From Kordia sp. SMS9 (GTDB taxonomy: Bacteria; Bacteroidota; Bacteroidia; Flavobacteriales; Flavobacteriaceae), in NCBI RefSeq assembly GCF_003352465.1, contig NZ_CP031153.1, positions 4,612,001 through 4,676,000 of the forward strand: DNA of 64,000 nucleotides. Reading direction: 5' to 3'. The notes under the pieces are model-generated. The model did not search any database and was not told where the DNA came from. It saw only the letters and a list, made by a program, of their open reading frames with translations. Made by a program: the position numbers and the translations under genes. Below are positions 8,059-16,643 of the stretch, in pieces; the first letter of the stretch is position 1; every line of letters begins with the position of its first letter.

Positions 8059-9003
8059 TTAAAGCCAATCCATTAGTCCATTTTGAAGATAGAATTTTAC
8101 TTTTTCTTTTTCTTCGGTCGTTTGTTCTCTTGATATATGAGGATAAGCATTTAAAAAAAGTCTTTTTAGTTTATCAAAGACTTCGTCATTTGCTTTTTCG
8201 CCACCTTTTTGAAAAGAATTCATCCAAGCCATAAGTTTTTTAATGTAGGTAATTGGTGATATAAAGTCAGTAATGTCAACCCATTCGTCCATCATCATTT
8301 CATCCTGCATATATTTACTTTTCAAAATAGCATCGCATTTACCTTTACAACTATAATAAGCCTTCTCATATGGATAATGAACTGGTGGTTCAACATCAAA
8401 ATCTGAAAATCTTCTCATAGTTACAAATATTCCCATTTTAGTCTTTAACAAATCTTCATTACAATACTCACAATGAATGCTTGTTTTGTCTGCAAAAATT
8501 TTGGCTGGTTTTGGATTTTCTACTTTGTATTTCTCAAAACTAATAGGAAAATATCTACTTGCTAATCTAATTCCCTCTGGTGATTCCAGCATTATTTTTT
8601 CAATTCTTTCTTTATCAAATGAGTCAATTTGAGTTTTCTTTTTAAGTCCCTCAAAGTTTTTGCCTAAAGATGTTGCTGGCAATGTTGAATAAAACCCTAA
8701 AAATCCGTCACATTCGTGAACACTAATTCTATCCAAAATATTTGGTTCATCTGAGTCATTAATAGATTTTCCGCTATGTGCATAATGTTTACAACTAACT
8801 AACCATTTGATGTTAGTCACTCCTGAAATTCCGTGTCTCGATTCTTGAACAATTAAATCTTTTTTTCCATCAGCTCCTCTGTCAGGTTGTTGAATGATTT
8901 CGTATCCCAATATTTCAAGAAAATCTCTACTGAATAATTCAAACGTATCTTGGTCGCCATTCCCAGTATTTGCTTTTGGTATTTCCTTAAAATCTAAAAT
9001 CAT
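8059..9003 (-). CDS. Mrr-like restriction endonuclease-fold protein with C-terminal zinc ribbon
   Basis: Taken from the Met at 9003 this is a 314-residue protein. A start at 9045 is possible but would place the first codons inside a flanking repeat. The N-terminal ~110 residues fit a PD-(D/E)xK nuclease of the Mrr/restriction-endonuclease-like class: FELFSRDFLEILGYEI, GADGKKDLIVQE and WLVSCKHYAHSG (D...Q/E...CK catalytic pattern). Further on, HCEYC and SCKGKC form a likely zinc ribbon. No methyltransferase is adjacent, so it may be a methyl-directed (type IV-like) nuclease or an orphan defence protein. The short flanking repeats suggest acquisition by transfer. The fold call is moderate; the target is unknown. 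Confidence 0.65.
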   Translation of the reverse strand: MILDFKEIPKANTGNGDQDTFELFSRDFLEILGYEIIQQPDRGADGKKDLIVQESRHGISGVTNIKWLVSCKHYAHSGKSINDSDEPNILDRISVHECDGFLGFYSTLPATSLGKNFEGLKKKTQIDSFDKERIEKIMLESPEGIRLASRYFPISFEKYKVENPKPAKIFADKTSIHCEYCNEDLLKTKMGIFVTMRRFSDFDVEPPVHYPYEKAYYSCKGKCDAILKSKYMQDEMMMDEWVDITDFISPITYIKKLMAWMNSFQKGGEKANDEVFDKLKRLFLNAYPHISREQTTEEKEKVKFYLQNGLMDWL

Positions 9004-9073
9004 AGAGTTGTTTTTTTTAGCTTGCTTGTAACGTATGTATAACAAGAATTACTGTTATCATACTGAATTTAGT

Positions 9074-9113
9074 AAATAACAGGTACAAATTTCACAACAA
9101 CTTCCTGTTATTT
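9074..9113. repeat. 10-bp perfect inverted repeat (possible weak terminator)
   Basis: AAATAACAGG pairs with CCTGTTATTT across a 20-base loop. It lies downstream of the minus-strand mltF-like gene and upstream of the nuclease gene. It could be a weak terminator or part of the cassette boundary. Confidence 0.4.
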
Positions 9114-9237
9114 TCCATAAATGTAAAACAAAACCCACATATACACAATGAGGTTTTCCGTAAAGAAAAAATGATTCATGAATTTATGATAAAAATAGAC
9201 TCTTACCTATACTTGTTTTTAAGAAGTTGCTTGTTTT

Positions 9238-10680
9238 TTATTGCGGAATAAATTGTTTGTAATGTTCGTAGCGTAAAAATATATTTTTCACATATTTGTA
9301 GGGTTCTGTTCCTCTGACAAAGCCATGTTTCACGACTTCATCTGAGTAGTATTTCTTTTCTGATAATTTTAGTATGTACTTTTCCACATTTTCGTCCCAC
9401 CGATTCGGATCATCTCCATTTTTTTCTGCCAAGCGCATGGCATCAAAAACGTGACCTGCACCACAGTTAAACGCCGCTAGAGTGAATTTTATTTTTTGGA
9501 TGGAATCTTCAACAGTTTCAAACTTCTCGCGCATACTATCCAAATATTTTACGCCACCACGTATATTTTCTATTGGGTTTAAACTGTTGCTTACACCAAC
9601 TTCTTTTGCCGTAGCTGGCATCAATTGTATTAAACCGCTTGCGCCTGCCCACGACTTTGCTTTCGGATTAAACCGTGATTCCTGATATATTTGAGAACAT
9701 AGAAAACGCCAATCCCATCCTATTATAGCAGCATTTTCTTTTATGATAGCATCGTATTTACTAATTTTATTACTGTTTTTGCTGTAAAAATCGCTTTTAA
9801 TTCTTCCTCTGTATGATTTCCTACTTTTAAAATATTTATTGTAAATAGCATAGTAATCGTTTGATTCTTTCTCTTTAATAATCCAATTGTTTATGGCTTT
9901 TAGTAATTCAGGAGAATTCTGTCGTACCGCCCATGCAATGCGTTGCGAAAACGAAATTCTGGTATCAATATGAAGTATTGGATAATAGGTTTTATTGACA
10001 GCTGCAATGTTATAATCAGCCACTGTTCTCTCAATTTCGCCATTGACAACCATTTTAATTATTTCGTCCGTAGTTTTATCTCCTTTGATATATTTTATTG
10101 GAATTTCTGAACCAATTTCGCCCTGTAAGTTTTTAAGTCTTTCAGCATACGATGAGTTTTCTCTAACCCATACGGTATCGCCAATGAGTTCCAATGTATT
10201 TGAAATTACATGCTTATCAATTTTATAACCTGGCAGTGAGCGCCAATTTTTGGGCATTCGTTGTACTAAAGCTTGGTGCGTAACATAATGGTTTTCCGTA
10301 AAACTTACCAACTTTTTTCTAGGCTCAGTGATCGTTAAACCATAGGCTATTAAATCGCCATCACCATTGTTCAACATGTCAAATAAATCATCAATATCTT
10401 TGGCAATTGTTATTTTCAGTTCTAAGTCTAAGTCTTTTGCCAAGCGAGATAACAGCTCATACTCAAAACCCATTGGCATTCCTTTGTATAAAAAATAACT
10501 TGTAGAATTGTAAATAGCGATGGCATGCAAAACACCATCTTCTTTGATAGCTTTTAAGTCTTTAGTCACTTTATAAGGCAAAGCGGTTTCATTACCTTCA
10601 TTAAGATTTTTGTTTCCATCAGAACAGCTTGAGAGCAGTATGAAAACGGCAATAAGTAAGACAGTTATTTTTATATTCAT
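9238..10680 (-). CDS. mltF: MltF-like membrane-bound lytic murein transglycosylase (lipoprotein)
   Basis: The 480-residue protein begins with a lipoprotein signal (lipobox LLSSC, Cys19). Residues ~40-270 form a solute-binding-protein type 3 domain (GFEYELLSRLAKDL, GLTITEPRK), the regulatory ABC-SBP-like module of MltF. Residues ~310-440 form an SLT lysozyme-like domain with catalytic Glu334 in IYQESRFNPKAKSWAGASG and the LIQLMPATAKEVG motif. It cleaves peptidoglycan glycan strands from the periplasmic side of a membrane. It is a single gene. The domain order and length match MltF well, so the annotation is solid. Confidence 0.92.
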   Translation of the reverse strand: MNIKITVLLIAVFILLSSCSDGNKNLNEGNETALPYKVTKDLKAIKEDGVLHAIAIYNSTSYFLYKGMPMGFEYELLSRLAKDLDLELKITIAKDIDDLFDMLNNGDGDLIAYGLTITEPRKKLVSFTENHYVTHQALVQRMPKNWRSLPGYKIDKHVISNTLELIGDTVWVRENSSYAERLKNLQGEIGSEIPIKYIKGDKTTDEIIKMVVNGEIERTVADYNIAAVNKTYYPILHIDTRISFSQRIAWAVRQNSPELLKAINNWIIKEKESNDYYAIYNKYFKSRKSYRGRIKSDFYSKNSNKISKYDAIIKENAAIIGWDWRFLCSQIYQESRFNPKAKSWAGASGLIQLMPATAKEVGVSNSLNPIENIRGGVKYLDSMREKFETVEDSIQKIKFTLAAFNCGAGHVFDAMRLAEKNGDDPNRWDENVEKYILKLSEKKYYSDEVVKHGFVRGTEPYKYVKNIFLRYEHYKQFIPQ

Positions 10681-10907
10681 ATCCTATAAAAATAGCGAAT
10701 TAAATAGCCTGTGCCAAAATTTGTTTAGACAATTAGATGATTGGATATTAAATAAACTGAGAAAAGTTTATTGTAAAAGTAGAAGAGAAATGTCTTTACA
10801 TACTTCGAGAAAGCTCAGTATAAAAGCGATCGTGAAAAAATTTGCCTCTCGTTAGTTCCACAAACAAATTGCTTCAGCACTATCATTTTTCTTAATGGCA
10901 TTTCATA

Positions 10908-10952
10908 AAAAAACGCTCCCAAAAACCGAGTTAGGTTCTGGGAGCATTTTTT
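10908..10952 (-). terminator. Terminator of the lipoprotein gene at 11188-11811
   Basis: A stem around GCTCCCA and TGGGAGC, extended by CC/GG pairs inside, is followed on the minus strand by a run of T. It ends the minus-strand transcript coming from 11811 and may also work on the plus strand. Confidence 0.75.
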
Positions 10953-10957
10953 ATATT

Positions 10958-11107
10958 ATACCAATTTTACTTTAAGATGCGAAGTTTCTTTGACATTATA
11001 GAACGCTGCGAATGTTTTGCATAGCCTTAGTTACGGAAAATAGTCGCGAAAAAATAGAATGCTGAATGAACGAGCTTATTTGTTACATCTTATAGTAGAA
11101 TTGGTAT
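10958..11107. repeat. MITE-like element, copy B (150 bp)
   Basis: Ends are ATACCAATTTTACTTTAAGATG and, reverse complemented, ATACCAATTCTACTATAAGATG. The inner blocks gaacgctgcgaatgttttgc, ccttagttacggaaaatag and gctgaatgaacgag align with copy A at 493-652. It is non-coding. Confidence 0.85.
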
Positions 11108-11187
11108 TAGTTATGATGAAAACTCTTTGTAACCATTAGAATTAGTTTCCTAATTAGGGTACTTAACTAATATTTTTAAAGAGTTTA

Positions 11188-11811
11188 TTAACAGTTTTTC
11201 CCGCAAACCTTTGTTGTAAATGTACCAACTTGCACTTGAACATTGGCACAATCGCCAATATTACTAATTTCAGCACTAAGATAACTAGCGACTGCGTTTG
11301 AGACACATTGTTGCGGATTGCTCAAGTTTCCACAGGAAGCTAGTTGTGTATATCCCTGCAGACATCTAGCAAGATCAATATTTTCTAAATCGCCAGGTAC
11401 GCTTTTTGCATACGTATTTGTTTTTTGATCAAAATAGTGCGCGCTTAGTATCTTCTTAGTGTCTGAATTAAATTCAATTATACCTAAAATCACTGCTTTT
11501 CCGTCTGAAAAGTTGATATCCAGTAGTAAATCTGTAGTTTCAGAATTTTTAATCAAATCGTTAGAATCGGTAATGATATGATGCATTGCTGCGTCAATTT
11601 TACCTAATAATTCTTCTTTGTCAGTATACTTAAATACGTTGATTGCTTTGCCAAAGGATGATTTGCTCAAATCAATTTCAATATTGCTAAAATCTATGTC
11701 AGTTTGATCTTGAGTATTGGTAGATTCTTCAGAACAAGCATATATGCTTACCATTAAAATGATAAGTGCAAAACTCTTAATTAACAGATGGTGTTTTCTT
11801 TGGAATTTCAT
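11188..11811 (-). CDS. Putative secreted lipoprotein with C-terminal cysteine cluster
   Basis: This 207-residue protein starts with a long basic n-region, a hydrophobic core and the lipobox SIYAC (Cys26), followed by an acidic SEES/DQTD segment typical of surface-exported Bacteroidota lipoproteins. The C-terminal ~60 residues contain seven Cys (LARCLQGYTQLASCGN, PQQCV, IGDCANV, KVCGKNC), suggesting disulfides. No known family is recognised. It is a single-gene transcript with its own terminator. There is no clue to function beyond export and likely surface exposure. Confidence 0.65.
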   Translation of the reverse strand: MKFQRKHHLLIKSFALIILMVSIYACSEESTNTQDQTDIDFSNIEIDLSKSSFGKAINVFKYTDKEELLGKIDAAMHHIITDSNDLIKNSETTDLLLDINFSDGKAVILGIIEFNSDTKKILSAHYFDQKTNTYAKSVPGDLENIDLARCLQGYTQLASCGNLSNPQQCVSNAVASYLSAEISNIGDCANVQVQVGTFTTKVCGKNC

Positions 11812-12220
11812 GATTGGTTAGTTTTTTAATGTGTGTAATGTTTCTTAAATAAATGTTTTTTCGTGTGTACGAATTAAAATTATTTACCTTTACAAAACCT
11901 GATTTAATAACATCTTGCAATCTTTCAAGTATCATAAATATAAGAATTTTAAGCTTAAAAAACAGTTATTTCTTACAAATTTAAGAAACTATTTTTCACT
12001 TTCCTTACGGTTTTCCACAAGAATGCAACTTTCAAGACAAAATAAAACGCTCTCAGAAAGCCATTTGGTTTCTGAGAGCGTTTTATTTTAGTTATACGTT
12101 GAAACGTTCCAAAGTACATACAATAAAGAATACTGAGCGAAGTTAAACACACAGCACTGAGCCTGTCGAACACATTGGCACTGAGCCTGTCGAACGCGCT
12201 GCACTGAGCCTGTCGAAGTG
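11812..12220. other. Intergenic region with carB terminator and short tandem repeats
   Basis: It contains the strong hairpin at 12041-12087 and the GCACTGAGCCTGTCGAA repeat block at 12154-12220. The ~150 bp next to the lipoprotein gene presumably hold its promoter, but no clear -7 box was identified. An open frame at 11973-12173 runs through the hairpin and is rejected. Confidence 0.65.
12041..12087 (-). terminator. Strong terminator downstream of carB
   Basis: A 19-bp perfect stem (AATAAAACGCTCTCAGAAA with TTTCTGAGAGCGTTTTATT) surrounds a 9-base loop and is bordered by A/T runs. It lies downstream of the minus-strand carB gene. Confidence 0.85.
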
Positions 12221-12221
12221 C
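12154..12221. repeat. Three tandem copies of a 23-24 bp GCACTGAGCCTGTCGAA unit
   Basis: Copies start at 12154, 12178 and 12201. A decayed fourth (TACTGAGCGAAGT) precedes them near 12131. The third copy is a hairpin (GCACT...AGTGC) whose last base touches the carB stop codon at 12221-12223. This motif is a common dispersed repeat in flavobacterial genomes. Confidence 0.8.
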
Positions 12222-15076
12222 TACTTACTCAAATACATTTTTCTACGTGAATATAAGTTATAGAAATCATCGTCTTTTAAGCTGTCAATGAATAAGATGC
12301 TTTCTCCTGTACTTTTCATTTCTGGTCCTAAACGCTTGTTTACGTTCGGGAATTTGTTGAAAGAGAATACCGGTTGCTTAATAGCATATCCTTCTAATTG
12401 CGGATTGAAATCAAAATCCGTCACTTTCTTCTCTCCTAGCATTACTTTGGTGGCATAGTTTACATACGGCTCTTTGTACGCTTTCGCGATAAAAGGAACG
12501 GTACGTGATGCTCTTGGATTGGCTTCAATGATATACACCATATCGTCTTTGATGGCAAACTGAATGTTGATCAATCCGACAGTATTTAATGCTAAGGCGA
12601 TCTTTTTTGTGTGATCTTTGATTTGCTGCATGACAAACTCGCCTAAGTTAAACGGCGGCAAAGTAGCGTTAGAATCTCCTGAGTGAATTCCACACGGCTC
12701 AATATGCTCCATGATTCCAATAATGTACACGTTTTCCCCATCGCAAATCGCATCAGCTTCCGCTTCTATCGCACCATCTAAGTAATGATCTAGTAGAAGC
12801 TTATTGTTTGGAATTTTACGTAACAAATCGACCACAGTTTCTTCCAATTCTTGCTTGTTGATCACAATTTTCATTCCTTGTCCACCCAACACATACGAAG
12901 GTCGCACCAAGATTGGGAAATCTAATTCGTCTGCCAATGCCAACGCTTCATCTGCGTTTTCAGCTACTCCAAATTCTGGATATGGAATGTTGTTTTCTTT
13001 TAATAAGGTTGAAAAACTTCCTCGATCTTCCGCTAAATCTAACGATTGGAAGGTGGTTCCTATGATTTTAACGCCGTGTCTGTCTAGCTTTTCCGCTAGT
13101 TTCAACGCCGTTTGCCCACCAAGTTGCACGATGACACCTTCAGGCTTTTCATGTTGAATGATATCGTAAATATGTTCCCAATAAACAGGTTCAAAATATA
13201 ATTTATCTGCTGTATCAAAATCGGTCGAAACCGTTTCAGGATTACAGTTGATCATAATGGTTTCATACCCACATTCAGCCGCAGCTAACACGCCATGCAC
13301 ACAACAATAATCGAACTCAATTCCTTGTCCAATTCGGTTTGGACCTGAACCCAACACAACAATTTTCTTTTTGTCAGAGACAATACTTTCGTTGTGAACG
13401 TAACGCTCACCATCAGCAGTTTCAATCTCTGCTTCGAATGTAGAATAGTAATAAGGCGTTTTTGCCGTAAATTCTGCCGCACAGGTATCTACCAATTTGT
13501 ACACGCGTTTAATACCTAATTCTTCACGCTTTTTGTACACTTGACTTTCCCAACAACCCAACATGTGTGCAATTTGTCTATCGGCAAATCCTTTCTGTTT
13601 GGCTTCTAACAGTAAATCTCTCGTGATGGTATCAATGGTATTGTGAGATGAAATTTCTTTTTCAAGATTGTATAATTCCTCATACTGCTTTAAGAACCAC
13701 ATGTCGATTTTTGTAATTTCGAAGATTCTGCTCAAAGGAATTCCCATCTGAATGGCATCATAAATGACAAAAACACGATCCCAAGAAGCGTTGGTCAACT
13801 TGCTGATGATTTTGTCATATTCTTTATATCCTTTTCCATCGGCTCCTAAGCCATTACGTTTAATTTCAAGTGATTGTGTGGCTTTGTGAAGTGCTTCTTG
13901 AAACGAACGTCCAATTCCCATCACTTCACCAACGGCTTTCATTTGCAAGCCTAACGTACGATCGGAACCTTCAAACTTGTCAAAGTTCCATCGTGGTATT
14001 TTTACAATTACATAATCCAACGTTGGCTCAAATAAAGCTGATGTCGATTTTGTAATTTGATTGTCTAATTCGTCTAAGGAATACCCAATTGCCAATTTTG
14101 CAGCAATTTTTGCAATCGGATATCCAGTCGCTTTACTCGCCAAAGCAGAAGAACGCGATACACGCGGATTGATTTCTATGGCAATAATATCTTCTTGATC
14201 GTCTGGACTTACGGCAAACTGCACATTACATCCTCCTTCAAAATCCCCAATGCTACGCATCATCAAAATCGCCATGTCACGCATTTTTTGATACGTACGA
14301 TCAGATAAGGTCATAGCCGGCGCAACAGTAATTGAATCTCCTGTATGAATTCCCATCGGATCCATATTTTCAATAGAACAGATAATAACAACGTTATCAT
14401 TTTTATCGCGCAACAACTCCAATTCGTATTCTTTCCAACCCATCATTGCTTTGTCAATCATGACTTCGTGAATGGGAGATGCTTCCAACCCGCGACGTAA
14501 CAATTCGTCAAAATCTTTCGGGTCGTATACTATAGAAGCTCCTGCTCCACCTAAGGTATACGAAGCTCTAATTACTAATGGAAAACCAAAATCTTGGGCA
14601 ATTTCTTTTCCTTTTAAGAACGATGTTGCTGTGGCTTGTGGTGCCATTCCGACACCAATTTTCCCCATGAGTTCTCTAAATTTTTCACGATCTTCTGTAA
14701 TGTTAATCGCTTCAATATCAACTCCAATGAGTTTGATTCCAAAATCTTCCCAAATTCCTTTTTCATCGGCTTCAATACACAAGTTCAAAGCAGTTTGTCC
14801 ACCCATTGTTGGTAAAACGGCATCAATATTTGGATGCTTTTTCAGCACTTCAATAATGGAACGTGTGTTTAAAGGTTTTAAATATACATGATCCGCCATA
14901 GAAGGATCGGTCATGATGGTTGCAGGATTTGAATTGATTAAGATGGTTTCAATTCCGTCTTCTCTTAGTGAGCGTAATGCTTGTGATCCTGAATAATCAA
15001 ATTCACAAGCTTGACCAATGACGATTGGTCCTGATCCAATAATTAAAATTGAATTTAAGTCTTCTCTTTTTGGCAT
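12221..15076 (-). CDS. carB: Carbamoyl-phosphate synthase large subunit
   Basis: CarB joins ammonia, bicarbonate and two ATP to make carbamoyl phosphate for pyrimidine and arginine synthesis in the cytoplasm, using ammonia from CarA. The 951-residue protein shows the two homologous ATP-grasp halves: first IGSGPIVIGQACEFDYSG, second LGSGPNRIGQGIEFDYCC, with matching GGQTALN and GGQTALK motifs and metal-binding EINPR and EANPR. It ends soon after the second ATP-grasp half, so the ~120-residue MGS-like allosteric domain of the 1073-residue E. coli enzyme is absent. This short form is usual in Flavobacteria. carA is not adjacent in this window. Confidence 0.97.
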   Translation of the reverse strand: MPKREDLNSILIIGSGPIVIGQACEFDYSGSQALRSLREDGIETILINSNPATIMTDPSMADHVYLKPLNTRSIIEVLKKHPNIDAVLPTMGGQTALNLCIEADEKGIWEDFGIKLIGVDIEAINITEDREKFRELMGKIGVGMAPQATATSFLKGKEIAQDFGFPLVIRASYTLGGAGASIVYDPKDFDELLRRGLEASPIHEVMIDKAMMGWKEYELELLRDKNDNVVIICSIENMDPMGIHTGDSITVAPAMTLSDRTYQKMRDMAILMMRSIGDFEGGCNVQFAVSPDDQEDIIAIEINPRVSRSSALASKATGYPIAKIAAKLAIGYSLDELDNQITKSTSALFEPTLDYVIVKIPRWNFDKFEGSDRTLGLQMKAVGEVMGIGRSFQEALHKATQSLEIKRNGLGADGKGYKEYDKIISKLTNASWDRVFVIYDAIQMGIPLSRIFEITKIDMWFLKQYEELYNLEKEISSHNTIDTITRDLLLEAKQKGFADRQIAHMLGCWESQVYKKREELGIKRVYKLVDTCAAEFTAKTPYYYSTFEAEIETADGERYVHNESIVSDKKKIVVLGSGPNRIGQGIEFDYCCVHGVLAAAECGYETIMINCNPETVSTDFDTADKLYFEPVYWEHIYDIIQHEKPEGVIVQLGGQTALKLAEKLDRHGVKIIGTTFQSLDLAEDRGSFSTLLKENNIPYPEFGVAENADEALALADELDFPILVRPSYVLGGQGMKIVINKQELEETVVDLLRKIPNNKLLLDHYLDGAIEAEADAICDGENVYIIGIMEHIEPCGIHSGDSNATLPPFNLGEFVMQQIKDHTKKIALALNTVGLINIQFAIKDDMVYIIEANPRASRTVPFIAKAYKEPYVNYATKVMLGEKKVTDFDFNPQLEGYAIKQPVFSFNKFPNVNKRLGPEMKSTGESILFIDSLKDDDFYNLYSRRKMYLSK

Positions 15077-15180
15077 TATGTTGGTTTGTGTTGTGTTGCG
15101 TAAAAATAAAAAAACATTGGGTACAAAAAAAGGTGTCGCTTATAAAAAAACAACACCTTATTTGTATAACTAGTATATCA

Positions 15181-15339
15181 TTATTTCTTGTGTCTCAATT
15201 CAGATGACACAGAAATTTTCTTTCTTCCTTTAGCTCTTCTGCGGGATAGCACTTTTCTTCCGTTAACAGACGCCATTCTTTCTCTGAAACCGTGCTTGTT
15301 TCTTCTTTTCCTTTTTGATGGTTGAAATGTTCTTTTCAT
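15181..15339 (-). CDS. rpmH: 50S ribosomal protein L34
   Basis: This short 52-residue gene encodes MKRTFQPSKRKRRNKHGFR, then ERMASVNGRKVLSRRRAKGR and a KK-rich end. It carries the universal L34 signature (KRTFQPS, HGFR.RM....GR.VL..RR.KGR). L34 is a small basic protein of the large ribosomal subunit. A clear Bacteroidota-type promoter lies ~75 bp upstream (15413-15442). It lies ~100 bp upstream of carB on the same strand; carB may be read from the same region. Confidence 0.97.
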   Translation of the reverse strand: MKRTFQPSKRKRRNKHGFRERMASVNGRKVLSRRRAKGRKKISVSSELRHKK

Positions 15340-15412
15340 TACTTAAAATATCTTTAATTTCTCTTGAATTTAATTATGATCGCACGCGAGATTCCTTTCC
15401 AAAAGTGCGGCG

Positions 15413-15442
15413 CAAATATACAAAGAGTTTTTACTTTAACAA
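15413..15442 (-). promoter_or_regulatory. Promoter of rpmH (-7 TATATTTG, -33 TTG)
   Basis: On the minus strand, TTG (15442-15440) and TATATTTG (15420-15413) are separated by exactly 19 bp, matching the Bacteroidota primary sigma consensus TTG-N19-TAnnTTTG. Confidence 0.8.
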
Positions 15443-15476
15443 ACAGAATTTAAAAAATATTTCCGATTGTTTTTTA

Positions 15477-15484
15477 TACATTTG
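15477..15484 (+). promoter_or_regulatory. -7 box TACATTTG for the gene at 15511
   Basis: TACATTTG lies 27 bp before the ATG at 15511 and fits TAnnTTTG. A -33 TTG at the right distance is not evident. Confidence 0.55.
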
Positions 15485-15510
15485 CAACCTCGATAACTAT
15501 ATACTGATTT

Positions 15511-16074
15511 ATGTTCAACAAAAATATCAAACTTATCATAGCTGGAGGAATTTTTGCCTTCGCAATTTACCAATTTTATGAAGGATATATTGGTAATGGA
15601 ATCTTTTTAATTTTACTAGCAGCCATTTTTGTTTTATTGTACTTTAAGAATGAATTTATTTTATTGTCATTTTTAAAACTTCGTAAGCAAGATTTTGATG
15701 GTGCAAAACGTTTGTTGGCGCGTATTAAGAATCCGCAAACCGCACTGACACGCAAGCAACAAGGCTATTATTATTATTTACATGGAATTATGGCTTCGCA
15801 AAGCAATTTAACCGAGGCTGAGAAAAATCTGCGAAAAGCGGAAAAACTCGGTTTAAGCATGTCGCACGATATGGCAATGGTAAAAATGACCTTAGCGGGA
15901 ATTGCGGCACAGAAGAATCGTAAGAACGAAGCGAAGATTTTAATGAAAGAAGCGAAAACGCTCGATAAACGCGGAATGCTGACCGAACAGATTAAAATGA
16001 TGGAACAGCAAATGAAACGCGCTGCAAGTGCTCCAAAACAGCATTATGGCAATCGTCAGATGCGAAGAAGATAA
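15511..16074 (+). CDS. Membrane-anchored DUF2892-like/TPR-like protein
   Basis: The 187-residue protein has two N-terminal membrane helices (about residues 7-24 and 30-45), then a cytoplasmic helical region whose repeats (LLARIKNPQTALTRKQQGYYYYLHG, EAEKNLRKAEKLG) resemble tetratricopeptide helices. It ends in a basic tail RQMRRR. Proteins of this shape are widespread in Flavobacteria as hypothetical DUF2892-containing proteins. The role is unknown; protein-protein contacts at the inner membrane are plausible. It is divergent from rpmH with a clear -7 box and is followed by its own terminator. Confidence 0.75.
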   Translation: MFNKNIKLIIAGGIFAFAIYQFYEGYIGNGIFLILLAAIFVLLYFKNEFILLSFLKLRKQDFDGAKRLLARIKNPQTALTRKQQGYYYYLHGIMASQSNLTEAEKNLRKAEKLGLSMSHDMAMVKMTLAGIAAQKNRKNEAKILMKEAKTLDKRGMLTEQIKMMEQQMKRAASAPKQHYGNRQMRRR

Positions 16075-16138
16075 TATTTTGATGTACGATGTACGATTTT
16101 TGAATGTTATAATTTGAAAGTCTTATGATAAAATTTTT

Positions 16139-16172
16139 AAACGCTTTTTACATGTTGTAGGAAGCGTTTTTT
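16139..16172 (+). terminator. Terminator after the DUF2892-like gene
   Basis: AAACGCTT and AAGCGTTT form the stem, with an inner TACA/TGTA pairing and a trailing T-run on the plus strand. Confidence 0.75.
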
Positions 16173-16342
16173 GGTGGTGAAAACTAAACGTCAGTCGACT
16201 GCCAAATCTGTATTTCGACAAGCTGAATAGCGCTGTCGAGAACAACTATGAATTGTGAAATTTTCTAAGAACGAAGCAATTCAACATGTAAAATTTAACA
16301 TTTAAAATCCAACATTGCTTATGATTCGTCCTTGCGAGAATT

Positions 16343-16372
16343 TTTCACATTGAGCGGAGTCGAAATGTGAAA
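16343..16372. repeat. Hairpin repeat with GAGCGGAGTCGA loop
   Basis: A 9-bp perfect stem (TTTCACATT / AATGTGAAA) encloses a loop containing GAGCGGAGTCGA. The same 12-bp core occurs inside mtaB (reverse complement at 47582-47593). Confidence 0.75.
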
Positions 16373-16643
16373 TTCGTGGCAATCTGTTACTTTCAAAGCA
16401 CAATTTTGTTTTTATTGAAACAGATTACTTTGTCATACTTCCGCGTAATGACGTTTCTAAGATTGGATGTTTGTAGTATGAAACGAAGCAATTCAACATT
16501 TAGCACATAGAATTTCAAAGTACTTCTCGATACAAATTTGTTGCACAAATTCACTCGAAGTGACGGTTTGTTATTCGAAGTAAAAGACTTGTAAAAGCAA
16601 TTCAATATGTAAAATTTAGCATTTAAAAACATTCAATCAAAAA

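Larger units (their letters stand above)
10681..11187. other. Intergenic region with terminator and MITE-like element
   Basis: The stretch holds a minus-strand terminator (10908-10952) and the inverted-repeat element at 10958-11107. The remaining ~200 bp upstream of the mltF-like gene are AT-rich and contain no gene I can support. Confidence 0.7.
16075..16643. other. Repeat-rich intergenic region
   Basis: This 569-bp stretch has no credible gene; a minus-strand frame at 16393-16632 consists of repeats. It carries a terminator (16139-16172), a TTTCACATT/AATGTGAAA hairpin around GAGCGGAGTCGA (16343-16372), and three copies of a GCAATTCAACATGTAAAATTT type word (16273-16308, 16484-16515, 16592-16628). 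TTCGACAAGCTGAATAGCGC at about 16216 belongs to the same class of dispersed flavobacterial repeats. Confidence 0.7.

Noticed and set aside
7941..8234. Plus-strand open frame overlapping the nuclease gene end
   Set aside because: It runs antisense through the last third of the nuclease gene and spacer DNA; composition is that of a shadow frame.
11973..12173. Minus-strand open frame in the carB-lipoprotein gap
   Set aside because: It reads through the 19-bp terminator stem and the tandem repeats, so it is a chance frame.
16393..16632. Minus-strand open frame upstream of the AraC/TPR gene region
   Set aside because: It consists of repeated AATTCAACAT-type words; no start context or protein motifs.
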